From the IMG/VR virus record IMGVR_UViG_3300047499_000113, positions 124,001 through 188,000 of that record: DNA of 64,000 bases, one strand, 5' to 3'. The notes below the pieces were generated by a model. The model saw only the letters and a program-made list of their open reading frames with translations. It made no database searches and was not told the DNA's origin. Each line of letters starts with the position of its first letter. Positions within the stretch are counted from its first letter, which is position 1. The stretch is from a virus. The position numbers and the translations under genes were made by a program. Below are positions 10,355 to 18,636 of this stretch, piece by piece.

Positions 10355-11098
10355 TCAGTGCATCGGGTCGTTTCGCTGGGAGCCGATGAAGTTGAAGGGA
10401 ACCGAGGCGCCATTGCCACGAACGAAGAGTTGCGACACAGCCGGGTAAGTCGTCACCAGGTTCACGAAATCGCTCGAAAGTGTGGGGACTTGGAACTCCG
10501 GGCCCGTAGGCTCGAATGCCACGTACAGGATCGCACCGCCGTTGTTCTGGATCTGGACGTTGTTGACCTGGCAAGGCAGCTGGATCTCGAGTGAGCCGGA
10601 AAGAGCCCCCGCGTTCGGAGCACTTCCGCTGAGAAGGATCGGTCGATTGGGTGCAATTGGATACGGCAAGATAAGCATCCCGGACTCGGCCGTATTGGTC
10701 GTGCCGTCCAGATTGACCTGCTGAACGCGAAGCCAGAACGGCGTGGAGTCGCTCACACCCACGGTCGAGAAAACCGTGTTGACTTTGCCGCCTGTCATAT
10801 AGTCGGTCGGAGCGAACCTGAATCGCGTCAGATACGGCTGTCGACTCTGACTGAACTGCTCAGAGTCGCCCATGATGTTCTGCATGCCCTGCACGCTCGG
10901 CGAGGCATAGCCACCAGACACGGGCATGTTCTGGAACGTCGTGTATGCCCCATCGAAATTGGCAGCAACCTGAAAGTTGTACGAGGCCGCGTTCGCACGC
11001 GACTCCGGACTGGTCGGGGTCGTGGCATTCGGGCCCGACGTCAAGTTGATGTCGACCAGATTCGGGCGACGCCTATAGAGCGACAGATACCGTGCCAT
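10355..11098 (-). CDS. Putative virion structural protein
   Basis: 247 residues starting MARYLSLYRRRPNLVDINL. The centre (FWLRVQQVNLDGT) looks like a fibronectin/Ig-type strand pattern and the C-terminal third (GAILYVAFEPTGPEFQVP, then SQLFVRGNG) is beta-rich. It continues the minus-strand virion run; 25 bases separate it from the upstream collagen-like gene. The ATG is the end of a perfect 7-bp hairpin (11097-11114), so translation may depend on opening that stem. Function not assigned. Confidence 0.75.
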   Translation of the reverse strand: MARYLSLYRRRPNLVDINLTSGPNATTPTSPESRANAASYNFQVAANFDGAYTTFQNMPVSGGYASPSVQGMQNIMGDSEQFSQSRQPYLTRFRFAPTDYMTGGKVNTVFSTVGVSDSTPFWLRVQQVNLDGTTNTAESGMLILPYPIAPNRPILLSGSAPNAGALSGSLEIQLPCQVNNVQIQNNGGAILYVAFEPTGPEFQVPTLSSDFVNLVTTYPAVSQLFVRGNGASVPFNFIGSQRNDPMH

Positions 11099-11114
11099 CG
11101 CTCGGATGAGCGAT
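11097..11114 (-). promoter_or_regulatory. Hairpin overlapping the start codon of the 247-residue gene
   Basis: On the minus strand ATCGCTC pairs with GAGCGAT around a 4-base loop (ATCC). The final AT of the stem belongs to the ATG. This is the same geometry as at 7618, 16106 and 61769. Confidence 0.5.
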
Positions 11115-11123
11115 AAAAAGCCG

Positions 11124-12176
11124 CTATGGAAGGTCGTACACGGTCATCACGATATATTCGTACGGATTGCTGCCAGAGTTGATGCTCACGGTAGCTGGGG
11201 TGACCGTCGTCTGCTGCCACTGGAGCTGGATCGTATGGGAGGTTCCAGGCGTGTTGGCGATCACTTGGGCCCCGCTCAAGCTCTGCGATACACCAGCGTA
11301 ATCGGTCGTGCCAGTCGCGAGGATCTTCGTCTGCGTGGCCCCGTCGAGCGAGAATCCCACCGTTGCACCGTTCTGCACGGCGTCGGAATCGTACGAATAA
11401 TCGACTTGCACCAAAATACGGGTCCCGTTGAAAGTCTGAGTCGTCGTCATCCCGCCCAGGTCCGCCAGGGGTGCATGGGACGCGAGTTGGTAGTCGAACC
11501 CGGTCGCGACCGTGTAAACGGCAAGTACCCCGCCACCATTCGTACCTGCGGGACCAGTCGGACCTTGCGGACCAGTCGGACCTTGCGGCCCACCAGAAGG
11601 ACCAGTCGGACCTTGCGGCCCTACCGGTCCTGTAGCTCCTTGAGGTCCTGTAGCTCCATTTATGCCCGCAGGACCCGTTGCGCCTTGGGGTCCAGTCAAG
11701 CCATCGACGCCAGCCGGTCCAGTCGAACCCTGGGGGCCGGTAGTGCCATCAGCACCAGTCGGTCCCTGAGGGCCTGTTGCACTAGGACCGGTTGCTCCCG
11801 CAGGACCCACAGGACCTTGGGGGCCGATGGGACCCTGAGGACCGAAACCAGGAGGTCCCTGAGGACCGGGCGGGCCTATAGGACCAATGGGTCCAGGCGG
11901 GCCCGGAACGAACTGCACAGGCGCGGCCGAGCCCTGGGCCACCAGCTGAGCGGTGAAGGAATAGGTGAATTGTCCCGGGCTCTGATTGGCACCCGTCAGA
12001 ACGATGTTTGTGATGAACGTATTCGGCGCGTTGAGCTGCGAGTAGACTGCAGCCGCATTCCCAAACACGAAACCCATCGGATCGGGCAGCGCCTGATCCG
12101 ACACCACAATGATGCCGGCCGATATGACGGCCGGATTCGAACTAGGAGTCCGATTGGCGCTGATCGTGGTGCTCAC
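11124..12176 (-). CDS. Collagen-like fibre or adhesin with globular ends
   Basis: 350 residues in three parts. The N-terminal domain (1-88) is beta-rich ([13 protein letters not shown]). The collagen-like stalk (about 90-220) is Gly-X-Y, starting [17 protein letters not shown] and ending TGPAGTNG. The C-terminal domain (about 222-350) is beta-rich ([41 protein letters not shown]) and could be a trimeric jelly-roll tip like those in C1q-like or receptor-binding phage proteins. The start is GTG. The N-terminal part probably docks to the virion and the C-terminal tip may bind the host. The role is inferred from architecture. Confidence 0.85.
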   Translation of the reverse strand: MSTTISANRTPSSNPAVISAGIIVVSDQALPDPMGFVFGNAAAVYSQLNAPNTFITNIVLTGANQSPGQFTYSFTAQLVAQGSAAPVQFVPGPPGPIGPIGPPGPQGPPGFGPQGPIGPQGPVGPAGATGPSATGPQGPTGADGTTGPQGSTGPAGVDGLTGPQGATGPAGINGATGPQGATGPVGPQGPTGPSGGPQGPTGPQGPTGPAGTNGGGVLAVYTVATGFDYQLASHAPLADLGGMTTTQTFNGTRILVQVDYSYDSDAVQNGATVGFSLDGATQTKILATGTTDYAGVSQSLSGAQVIANTPGTSHTIQLQWQQTTVTPATVSINSGSNPYEYIVMTVYDLP

Positions 12177-12206
12177 ATCAGCACGCCGCCATAAACAGCT
12201 TGCCGC

Positions 12207-12641
12207 CTAGACGATGAGCTTGTCTTTCTTCGTCTCGGCGATCTTGGCGTCGAAGGTCGGAGCAGCCTCAAGGCCCCTGTCCTTGATGGCCTGAGACTTG
12301 GCTTCTTCCCAGGTGCCGGTCTCCTCGCCCTTGTAGTTGGGGAGTGCCTTCTTCGGCGGCCCGTACCTGTCGAGCTGGCGCTTTCCGGCGGCCTCGGCTG
12401 CCTTTTGGCGATACTGCTTGAATCTGTTGCCCTTGGACGGCCAGGAACCCGTGGGACCATCCTTCAGGACGATGTGCGGAGCGTACGGAACCCACTTGTA
12501 GTTGCAGGGGTCTCCGCACTGCACGCACGGAGGGTGCACGGCCCGCATGTCGTCCTTGATGGAGACCTCGACCTCGAAGACGGTTCGGTTTCCATCCGGG
12601 CCAAGGCACCCATCGTTGGTGCACTCGTACGTGTAGATCAT
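12207..12641 (-). CDS. FmdB-like zinc-ribbon protein
   Basis: 144 residues. The N-terminus reads MIYTYECTNDGC and later CVQCGDPC, giving two Cys pairs around a 30-residue insert, as in FmdB-type zinc ribbons that typically start 'M..YeC..CG'. After the ribbon comes KWVPYAPHIVLKDGPTGSWP and a charged, Lys/Glu-rich helical tail. Similar short zinc-ribbon proteins are common in large phages and have no firm function. The start has no Shine-Dalgarno; TAGAGT lies 5 bases upstream. It is followed on the same strand by the collagen-like gene at 11124-12176. Confidence 0.75.
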   Translation of the reverse strand: MIYTYECTNDGCLGPDGNRTVFEVEVSIKDDMRAVHPPCVQCGDPCNYKWVPYAPHIVLKDGPTGSWPSKGNRFKQYRQKAAEAAGKRQLDRYGPPKKALPNYKGEETGTWEEAKSQAIKDRGLEAAPTFDAKIAETKKDKLIV

Positions 12642-12646
12642 GGGCT

Positions 12647-12652
12647 ACTCTA
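12647..12652 (-). promoter_or_regulatory. -10-like TAGAGT, leaderless start
   Basis: TAGAGT is 5 bases before the ATG at 12641 on the minus strand, with no Shine-Dalgarno. It overlaps the end of the upstream gene. Confidence 0.35.
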
Positions 12653-14059
12653 CTGCTGCTCTTGCTGGCCCTGATCCTGGCCTTCCTCTTCCTCGGATTC
12701 CTCTTCCTCGGGCTCTTCCGGAGCCTCGTAGTCCGGGGTCTCCTCTTCCAGTTCGGAGAGGTCGACCTCGTACTCGGGCAATCCCTCTTCCTCCTCGAGA
12801 GCGTCCTTGACCGCCTCGTAATCCTCGGTCTCCTCCGGGATCTCGTAGTCGGGCTCCTCGGCGGGCGGCTCGTAGTCGGGCTCGAGTTCGGAAAGATCGA
12901 CTTCGTACTCCGGGAATTCCTCTTCCTCTTCGGCCTCGGGCTCTTCGGCGGCCTCCGGTTCGAGACCTCCCTCAGGCTCTTCCTCCCAATCGATTTCGAT
13001 CTCGGGGTCTTCCTCCTCGAGGTCCTCGATGGGAACTTCCGCTTCTCCCTCGAGCCTGTCCCAATCCTCGTCGACAACGTCGAGGATTTCGTCCGAATCC
13101 TTGTCCCAGTTCTCGTCGACGATCTCCTCCATGAAGTCGTCGAGTCGCTTGAGGACCGAGTATGCGTGCTTGCACAGGAAGTATTTCCTGTCGGGATCGC
13201 GAACGTCCGGCGGCGCGGCCGTGCCGAATGGCTGGCCGAGCATGTATGAGTTTTGCGATGCGTGGAACTCCGGGCCGTTGTAACGCCAGAACGGACAGTC
13301 ACATGAGAGCGCGACCTTGTCCACGTCCGACAGCGACGCTTGGACCACGCGAGCACCATGACCGCAGTTGACCGAGAACGTAAAGATCCGGCTCTTCTTG
13401 TCGTAGCTCGTGAGCGAAACGCGGCAGCTCTGCGCGTTGCGCTTGATCTTCTCGGGAACTCTCGGCTCGAGTTCTTCCGGCTTCATCGCCTGACGTCGTG
13501 CCCGCCAGGGAAGCTCCAGCAGGGCTACCAGCTGGATCGAGGAGTGCCGAATCGGCTTCTCCTTGGTCCTGTACGGATAGTCCCAATACTGGGTGATGTC
13601 GACATCTTCGACGAATGTCGTGTCGGTCGGGGTCTGGATGTTCTCGTCGTACTGATATTCCTGGTGGTGAGTGACCGAGTCGGCCTCGCCGTCCTTCGTG
13701 TCGAAGATCGATCCGGGTTCCGAGGACGGAATCGTGGGCTCGTTGTCCTCGTACTTGAACGTCTTGGTTCCGAACCAGTCGGCCTCGTTCTCGCCACCGT
13801 CACCGAGTGGAGTGGCACCGTCCGCAAAACGCCGGCGCGCAATCCGACTCGCCAGATGGCGTCGAGATGCAACCTGGATCGTCTCGACCTTGATCGGAAT
13901 GAGGAAGAGAGGCTTGAGATGATCCGGAATCGCCGCCGCGAACGAGATGATGTCGGGATACACCTCCTGGCAAAGGAACGCGTACTGCGCTGCCTCGCTC
14001 AGGATGAATCCGTGCGGGAAATCCTTCTTGTCGGACGCCTGCTGCGAGTTGCGGATCAT
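12650..14059 (-). CDS. SWIM zinc-finger protein with a long acidic tail
   Basis: 469 residues. Residues 1-250 form a folded region with a basic helix (HLASRIARRRFADG, about 69-82). A SWIM-type motif follows: C253-D-C255, then C296-K-H298, matching the CxCx(n)CxH pattern of a zinc-binding fold used for DNA or protein contacts. Residues 310-469 are extremely acidic and include two copies of EYEVDLSELE with similar flanks, ending in a Gln-rich tip. The ATG overlaps the stop of the 132-residue gene by 4 bases (ATGA), showing translational coupling. A virion or DNA-mimic role is possible; only the SWIM motif is firm. Confidence 0.8.
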   Translation of the reverse strand: MIRNSQQASDKKDFPHGFILSEAAQYAFLCQEVYPDIISFAAAIPDHLKPLFLIPIKVETIQVASRRHLASRIARRRFADGATPLGDGGENEADWFGTKTFKYEDNEPTIPSSEPGSIFDTKDGEADSVTHHQEYQYDENIQTPTDTTFVEDVDITQYWDYPYRTKEKPIRHSSIQLVALLELPWRARRQAMKPEELEPRVPEKIKRNAQSCRVSLTSYDKKSRIFTFSVNCGHGARVVQASLSDVDKVALSCDCPFWRYNGPEFHASQNSYMLGQPFGTAAPPDVRDPDRKYFLCKHAYSVLKRLDDFMEEIVDENWDKDSDEILDVVDEDWDRLEGEAEVPIEDLEEEDPEIEIDWEEEPEGGLEPEAAEEPEAEEEEEFPEYEVDLSELEPDYEPPAEEPDYEIPEETEDYEAVKDALEEEEGLPEYEVDLSELEEETPDYEAPEEPEEEESEEEEGQDQGQQEQQ

Positions 14060-14454
14060 TTGTCGACCTCGTAGTCGTACTCCGGGGCCGATGCCCGCTG
14101 CTGAGGAGTAGGCTGTCGCCCGGTCCTGCGCGGAGTACGGAGCCGCACGTCCTCCAGGACGCGCTCCAACTCGTCAACCTTCTCCGGCCTCAGAACTTGT
14201 CGCAGTTCTTCGTAGTCGAACTTGTCGACTGCCATGGCAGCAGCCTGGAGAGCGCGCTCGAGCTTGAGCATGCACTCTGGCACGGCATGGATGATGTCGC
14301 CCGCCACAGCGTAGAAGTGATCTCGCTGTGGCGAGGCATGCACCAAATCCAACGCTCGGACTACGTAGCTCTTGAGTTCGTCCGCACGCAGGCGAGCATC
14401 GGATAGCTCCTCCTGAATGTAGAGACTCACATGAGCCGTACGTTTGGTGCTCAT
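14056..14454 (-). CDS. Hypothetical helical protein
   Basis: 132 residues, predicted mostly helical (IQEELSDARLRADELKSYVV, then LERALQAAAMAVDKFDYEEL), with a basic Pro/Gln-rich linker (TPRRTGRQPTPQQ) and an acidic end (YDYEVDK). Coupled by 4-base overlaps to the HNH gene upstream and the SWIM gene downstream, so the three are read as one operon. The helical body could be a four-helix bundle or coiled coil. I do not recognise a family. Confidence 0.75.
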   Translation of the reverse strand: MSTKRTAHVSLYIQEELSDARLRADELKSYVVRALDLVHASPQRDHFYAVAGDIIHAVPECMLKLERALQAAAMAVDKFDYEELRQVLRPEKVDELERVLEDVRLRTPRRTGRQPTPQQRASAPEYDYEVDK

Positions 14455-14963
14455 ATTTGTCTCGATGCTCGGAGCCTGAGAATGGCGTCAACTGCTGCCT
14501 GAGCCTCTTCAGGTGTCATCCAATCAGACTTCATTCGATTGCAAAAGCCGCAGCAAGAGACAACGTTTCCGATTACATATCCGACGTTGCTGTTGAGACG
14601 ATCGAGGCCACAACCTTTCTTCACCGGCTCACCAAGTTTGCCCTTGCAATAATAGCAAGGTTGACTCACCAGAATGATATATGACTCCAGAGAGAGAGTG
14701 AATTCAAGCCCACGATCTCGAGCTACCCATTTGGCTTTCTGGTATCTTCCACGAGCTGTACCGACATACTTGTGTCGACCAGCAATAGTCGCCGGTTTTT
14801 TATTGTGGCACTCGTAGCAGACATTGCTTCTTCCGTCCTTAAGACGCTTGTTTGGCCGGAAAAGCGCAAGCGGTTTGTCGAGACCACACTTGATGCAGTT
14901 TTTAGCTCTGACTTCCTCCTCGGGAGCCATAGGCATCAACTGATGAACAGTCGCCTCCGCCAT
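14451..14963 (-). CDS. HNH endonuclease
   Basis: 170 residues. An N-terminal zinc knuckle (CIKCGLDKP with CYECHNKKP) is followed by a linker and the HNH-type core CYYCKGKLGEP, GLDRLNSNVGYVIGNVV, CCGFCNRMKSDW. This has the zinc-binding Cys pairs plus the D-R, GN and CN positions typical of free-standing phage HNH nucleases. Such enzymes nick or cut DNA; many are selfish homing genes and others assist packaging. The local sequence is clearly more AT-rich than its neighbours, which suggests recent arrival. The gene overlaps the next gene by 4 bases. Confidence 0.85.
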   Translation of the reverse strand: MAEATVHQLMPMAPEEEVRAKNCIKCGLDKPLALFRPNKRLKDGRSNVCYECHNKKPATIAGRHKYVGTARGRYQKAKWVARDRGLEFTLSLESYIILVSQPCYYCKGKLGEPVKKGCGLDRLNSNVGYVIGNVVSCCGFCNRMKSDWMTPEEAQAAVDAILRLRASRQI

Positions 14964-15003
14964 TTCGGTTTAGGCGGCCCATCAAAGTCTTGGGGCCGCC
15001 CAA

Positions 15004-16107
15004 TCAGGCGCCGAACTGCTTGGGATACGTCTTCTCGAGCATCTTGCGCATCTGGTCGCCCTCGGCGGCATAGAGAGCCTCGAGGAACTGCTGGGATGCG
15101 CCGTGCTTCTTGACGGCATCCATGCGGTCCTTGAGCTTGCCCGTGAAAGACCAATCCGCCGGGAAGTCCGGGTCGATGCGCCGGGCCATGCGGATCTTGG
15201 GCGGCAGCTTCGTGTCGATCTTGACGTCCTTGGACGTCGCCTTCACGGTCTTGCCGTTCTTGGCCGCGGCGCGCTCCGCACGGATGTTGCTTGTGTCGGC
15301 GACGCTCACGCCCTCGGCGTTGCCCATACCCCTCGAGGAATGGCGCACCTTGCCGACGACCGTGCCCTCGTTCTCGTCCCCGATCTCGACAGGGGCATTG
15401 CGGTTCATCCTGCTGGTCGTGCGGATGTTGATGCCCTCCTGCTCGGTCTCTTCGTACTGCTGACGAAGCGGAATGGCACCCGACCCGGCGATGTTGTCGA
15501 GCCGATGCTTGAGCTGCGATGCCCCAGCCGACGTCATGTCGATCTTGCCAGCATTGGCCGGCGTACGCAGGCGCGCGACAGGCGTGTAGTCCTGCTCCTC
15601 GATAGCGCCCGGATTGACGACCAGGCCGCTCGACTTCCAGCCGGTCTTCTTGGGCTGCGGCCGATTGGCGGAGGTGATCACGCGCGGTTGCGCCCGGATG
15701 TTGCGGCCACCGGGGTTGTGCATGTCGGCCCGAGCCTCGGGGCGCCTGTCGGACACGTGCATCACCGTGTCCTCGTCCATACTGTCGGTCTCCATCGAGT
15801 TGGCCTCGTGGCGCTGCACGCGTTGGAGATCCGTGTTCTTCGTCTGCGACTTGGCCACCTGGCGCGACGGCACCACCGCAGCCACGTGACCATCGATCTC
15901 GGCCTCGTCGTCGGTGAACCACCCTTGGTTGACGGACGACCGGAGGCTCGGGCCGATGGGGAGGTCCATCCCGGCGTATTTGAGCAGAGTCCCGTCGTAC
16001 TGGACCTGTTCACCCTTGTCGATGGTGACGCTGTGTGGGCCACCAAGACGAATCTTCATCTTGGCGTAAAGGGTGACGAAATCGTTGCGTTGCCAACGGA
16101 TGTCCAT
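15004..16107 (-). CDS. Putative virion protein of unknown function
   Basis: 367 residues. The first 45 residues form a compact region (RWQRNDFVTLYAKMKIRLGG, then VQYDGTLLKYAGM). The middle is long, charged and probably disordered, rich in Asn, Glu, Arg and Thr. The C-terminal 65 residues are helical (KIRMARRIDPDFPADW, FLEALYAAEGDQMRKML). It has a mapped-looking 5' leader: TACAAT at 16134-16139, then a hairpin that exposes AAGGAG in its loop and buries the ATG. This is the first gene of the minus-strand run below 16 kb and may head a late operon. Function not recognised. Confidence 0.75.
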   Translation of the reverse strand: MDIRWQRNDFVTLYAKMKIRLGGPHSVTIDKGEQVQYDGTLLKYAGMDLPIGPSLRSSVNQGWFTDDEAEIDGHVAAVVPSRQVAKSQTKNTDLQRVQRHEANSMETDSMDEDTVMHVSDRRPEARADMHNPGGRNIRAQPRVITSANRPQPKKTGWKSSGLVVNPGAIEEQDYTPVARLRTPANAGKIDMTSAGASQLKHRLDNIAGSGAIPLRQQYEETEQEGINIRTTSRMNRNAPVEIGDENEGTVVGKVRHSSRGMGNAEGVSVADTSNIRAERAAAKNGKTVKATSKDVKIDTKLPPKIRMARRIDPDFPADWSFTGKLKDRMDAVKKHGASQQFLEALYAAEGDQMRKMLEKTYPKQFGA

Positions 16108-16135
16108 AGTGCAAACTCCTTCGGGCTTGCACTAT
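16106..16135 (-). promoter_or_regulatory. Start-codon hairpin with Shine-Dalgarno in the loop
   Basis: On the minus strand ATAGTGCAA pairs perfectly (9 bp) with TTGCACTAT. The loop GCCCGAAGGAGT carries the Shine-Dalgarno AAGGAG and the 3' arm ends with AT of the ATG at 16107. This looks like a translational switch for the 367-residue gene. Confidence 0.6.
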
Positions 16136-16139
16136 TGTA
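16134..16139 (-). promoter_or_regulatory. Candidate -10 element TACAAT
   Basis: TACAAT on the minus strand partly overlaps the base of the 16106-16135 hairpin, so the transcript would begin with the hairpin. An upstream AT-rich stretch (16140-16165) lacks a consensus -35. Confidence 0.4.
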
Positions 16140-16170
16140 CCGAAAAATTGCGCCAGTTGTTATAAAAAGG

Positions 16171-16593
16171 CTACCGAATAACCCGGCGGGGCGGCGCGCT
16201 GGTCACCACGTCCTGGTCCGATTCCTGCGGCTTCTTCGTGCCTGGCTCGCGCCGAAGTTCCGTGATGAACTCATCGACATCATGCTTGAGGCTGCGCAGA
16301 GCGGGGACGAGCTTGTCGGGCTCCTCGGTCTTGCGCACGAACTTCATCGCTTCCTCGACGTCCTTGCCCTCGTCGGTGTCCCAAATCGACAGCTCGACGT
16401 CATCGGCGGCGATGGAAAGTATTTCTCGAGCGACGCGCTCGATGCGCTGCTGACGACACAGCGCCGAAGCGAGGAGCTTCAGGTCTTGGCGGACGAGGGT
16501 GTTGCTGGGCTGCTCACTGGCGTCGATCTTGGTTGCAATTCGACGCAGAATAGAGGCTACCTTGTCCGGCGCGAGCATACTTCCCTGGGGCAT
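16171..16593 (-). CDS. Hypothetical helical protein
   Basis: 140 residues, predicted helical. The early segment DKVASILRRIATKIDASEQP resembles the recurrent IAxRVA-like motif found in several proteins of this phage. Later segments are acidic (DDVELSIWDTDEGKDVEEAM) and end in a basic disordered tail (APPRRVIR). It starts at ATG 16593; an internal ATG five codons later has a better Shine-Dalgarno (AGGGAAG) and is an alternative start. A T-rich run follows the stop. Function unknown. Confidence 0.7.
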   Translation of the reverse strand: MPQGSMLAPDKVASILRRIATKIDASEQPSNTLVRQDLKLLASALCRQQRIERVAREILSIAADDVELSIWDTDEGKDVEEAMKFVRKTEEPDKLVPALRSLKHDVDEFITELRREPGTKKPQESDQDVVTSAPPRRVIR

Positions 16594-16638
16594 AAAAACC
16601 TACGTAAATGTCTGTTCGAATAAGGTACGAGGCGGCCA

Positions 16639-18636
16639 ATGCGGAAGCGTTTCTTCAAGTTCACAATCGGGGCGGTTCTATTCGTGATGCTCCTGTTCGT
16701 GGGCTTGTGGTTGGTAGCCCCCGTTTTCGCCAAGAACAAGGCAATCGAGCGGGCCCAAGCGATGGGCCTGACAATGACTGTGAACTCCGTGAATCACTCG
16801 GACGGCGGTTACCTGTTCGAAGGGATTCACATCAGCTCCAAAGAGCTGCCCATCGAAGCCGACATCGATCAAGCGATGGCGATTGTCGATGGATCGAAGC
16901 TGCGCGCTCTGACCGTCCACGGTGGGAAGGTCGTCGTCCACGGGAGAGTGTCCGAAGTCCGCGGTCAGTGGCAATCGTGGCGAGACAAACACCACGGCAA
17001 TGGCAGTGGTGAGAAGGCCGTCATTATGGCCGACAAACTCCAGCTCACGTGGCAGGCACCATGTGGCGGAGACGATGCTTCTGCTACAGGCGTTTCGGTC
17101 AACAACACGGACCTGGTCGTGCAAGCGAGCGATGTAACCGCAAGTTGCCTCGGGTGGAAAGCCCACTCCACTGACGTGAAGGCATCTTTGCAGAGTGTGG
17201 AAATCGGCAAGCTCGAGATTACGCGTTCCGGAGCAACAGGGCCAGCAACCACGTCACCCAGGAACCTCGACACCAGAGAGTTCCCCGTGCAGGGGTCCAT
17301 TCCAAACCTGGTCGTCAGAGAGCTGAACGTCGACGACAAGCCCCACACGCTCCACGCGAAGAACCTTGTGTTCCGCGGCGATTCCGACTCTGGCGACACG
17401 GCGTACACGAAGTTCTCCTTCGACGAGATGGAGGCTGACCTTCCGAAGGTTCACAAAGTGAGTCTCGGGAAGACTGGGACCGAGGGCTGGCTGAGTGACT
17501 TGTCGTCCGGCGGATACGCGCTCTTCTCCTTCACCGTGAAGTCGGATGGAGCCCGCGGCAAAGTGCAAGGCGTCACAGGCAATCGGGTGACCCTAGGGAC
17601 AACGGAGTTGGTCCTCGCAGGAAGCCTGCCTCCGGATTCTACGTGGAAGTCACCGCATGTTCTCTTCGACGAGAGAACCCACGTGAAAGTGGAAGAGGTG
17701 CAGGTCAACTTCAAGGGTGAGTGGAAACCCGGTCGACTGCAAGCTGACGTAGAACTCCCCGACACGGACTGCCAGAAACTCCTTGACGCGGTTCCAGCGG
17801 GAATGAACCGAGCCATCATGGGTTTGAAGATGAAGGGCTCGGCGGAAATGCAGCTCCACGTCGAGAAAGACGACAACCTCGCCGAACCCGTCGTGAAGCT
17901 CCACCTGTTCGATCACTGCAAGGTCACGAGTCCGCCGGATGGGGCTGACCGAGCCACACTGCGATCGAGCTTCATGCGTGTAGTGCAAGGCCCGATGGGA
18001 GAGGGTGTCGAAATCCCTACGGGACCAAGCTCAGGCAAATGGATGCCGCTGGGCGATATGTCACCCTTCCTCGTCGATGCCATCCAAGTGACGGAGGACC
18101 CGGGCTTCTTCGGTCACTACGGATTCGAGCCGTCCGCCATCGAGAACTCGCTCAAGACGGACATTTCGCTCGGTAGGTTCGCACGGGGCGCGAGCACGGT
18201 CACCATGCAGCTCGCCAAAAACCTGTGGTTGTCGCGCGAGAAGACCATCGCCAGGAAGATCCAGGAAGCCTTCCTCACCATCTACCTCGAGCAGACGCTC
18301 TCCAAGCAAGAGATTCTGGAGACGTACTTCAACGTCGTCGAGTTTGGACCGATGGTGTACGGCATCACGGACGCGGCCAACTTCTACTTCAATACTATTC
18401 CGTCCAACCTCACACTCTCGCAGGCGCTCTTCCTGTGCTCGATTCTACCCAACCCCAAGCAGAATTGGTTCGGGGCAGACGGGCAGCTGCAACCAGGTCG
18501 GCTCAAGTGGCTACAGACGCTCATGGTCGCACTCGAGCACCGTCATCTCATCACGCAGACGCAGTATGAAGAGGGCGTGACCGAGATTCCCGTTCGAGGA
18601 ATGCCGAAGCCGGCGCGTGCACTAGCGCTTGAATGA
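16639..18636 (+). CDS. Membrane-anchored peptidoglycan glycosyltransferase (GT51)
   Basis: 665 residues. A short basic N-terminus and one transmembrane helix (about 8-30, AVLFVMLLFVGLWLV) are followed by about 430 residues of AsmA-like beta repeats. The C-terminal GT51 domain (about 475-640) polymerises lipid II into glycan strands. Its motifs are present: TEDPGFFGHYG with catalytic E486; GASTVTMQLAKNLW; RKIQEAFLTIYLE with the second catalytic Glu E543; KQEILETYFNVVEFG. There is no transpeptidase domain, so it is monofunctional. The layout (helix, AsmA-like region, GT51) is one I associate with Myxococcota. Start ATG 16639 has GAGG 7 bases upstream. Plus-strand gene in an accessory block; probably host-derived. 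Phage-encoded lysins are common, but a synthetic enzyme is not. Confidence 0.9.
   Translation: MRKRFFKFTIGAVLFVMLLFVGLWLVAPVFAKNKAIERAQAMGLTMTVNSVNHSDGGYLFEGIHISSKELPIEADIDQAMAIVDGSKLRALTVHGGKVVVHGRVSEVRGQWQSWRDKHHGNGSGEKAVIMADKLQLTWQAPCGGDDASATGVSVNNTDLVVQASDVTASCLGWKAHSTDVKASLQSVEIGKLEITRSGATGPATTSPRNLDTREFPVQGSIPNLVVRELNVDDKPHTLHAKNLVFRGDSDSGDTAYTKFSFDEMEADLPKVHKVSLGKTGTEGWLSDLSSGGYALFSFTVKSDGARGKVQGVTGNRVTLGTTELVLAGSLPPDSTWKSPHVLFDERTHVKVEEVQVNFKGEWKPGRLQADVELPDTDCQKLLDAVPAGMNRAIMGLKMKGSAEMQLHVEKDDNLAEPVVKLHLFDHCKVTSPPDGADRATLRSSFMRVVQGPMGEGVEIPTGPSSGKWMPLGDMSPFLVDAIQVTEDPGFFGHYGFEPSAIENSLKTDISLGRFARGASTVTMQLAKNLWLSREKTIARKIQEAFLTIYLEQTLSKQEILETYFNVVEFGPMVYGITDAANFYFNTIPSNLTLSQALFLCSILPNPKQNWFGADGQLQPGRLKWLQTLMVALEHRHLITQTQYEEGVTEIPVRGMPKPARALALE

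Noticed and set aside
12662-13249. Leu/Phe-rich plus-strand frame that could look like a membrane protein.
   Set aside because: It is the reverse strand of Glu-rich codons (GAG/GAA read as CTC/TTC) in the acidic tail.
16639-18636. Considered as a lytic transglycosylase.
   Set aside because: The motifs are those of GT51 synthetic enzymes (EDxxF, GxSTxxxQ, RKxxE, KxxILExY), not of lytic transglycosylases.
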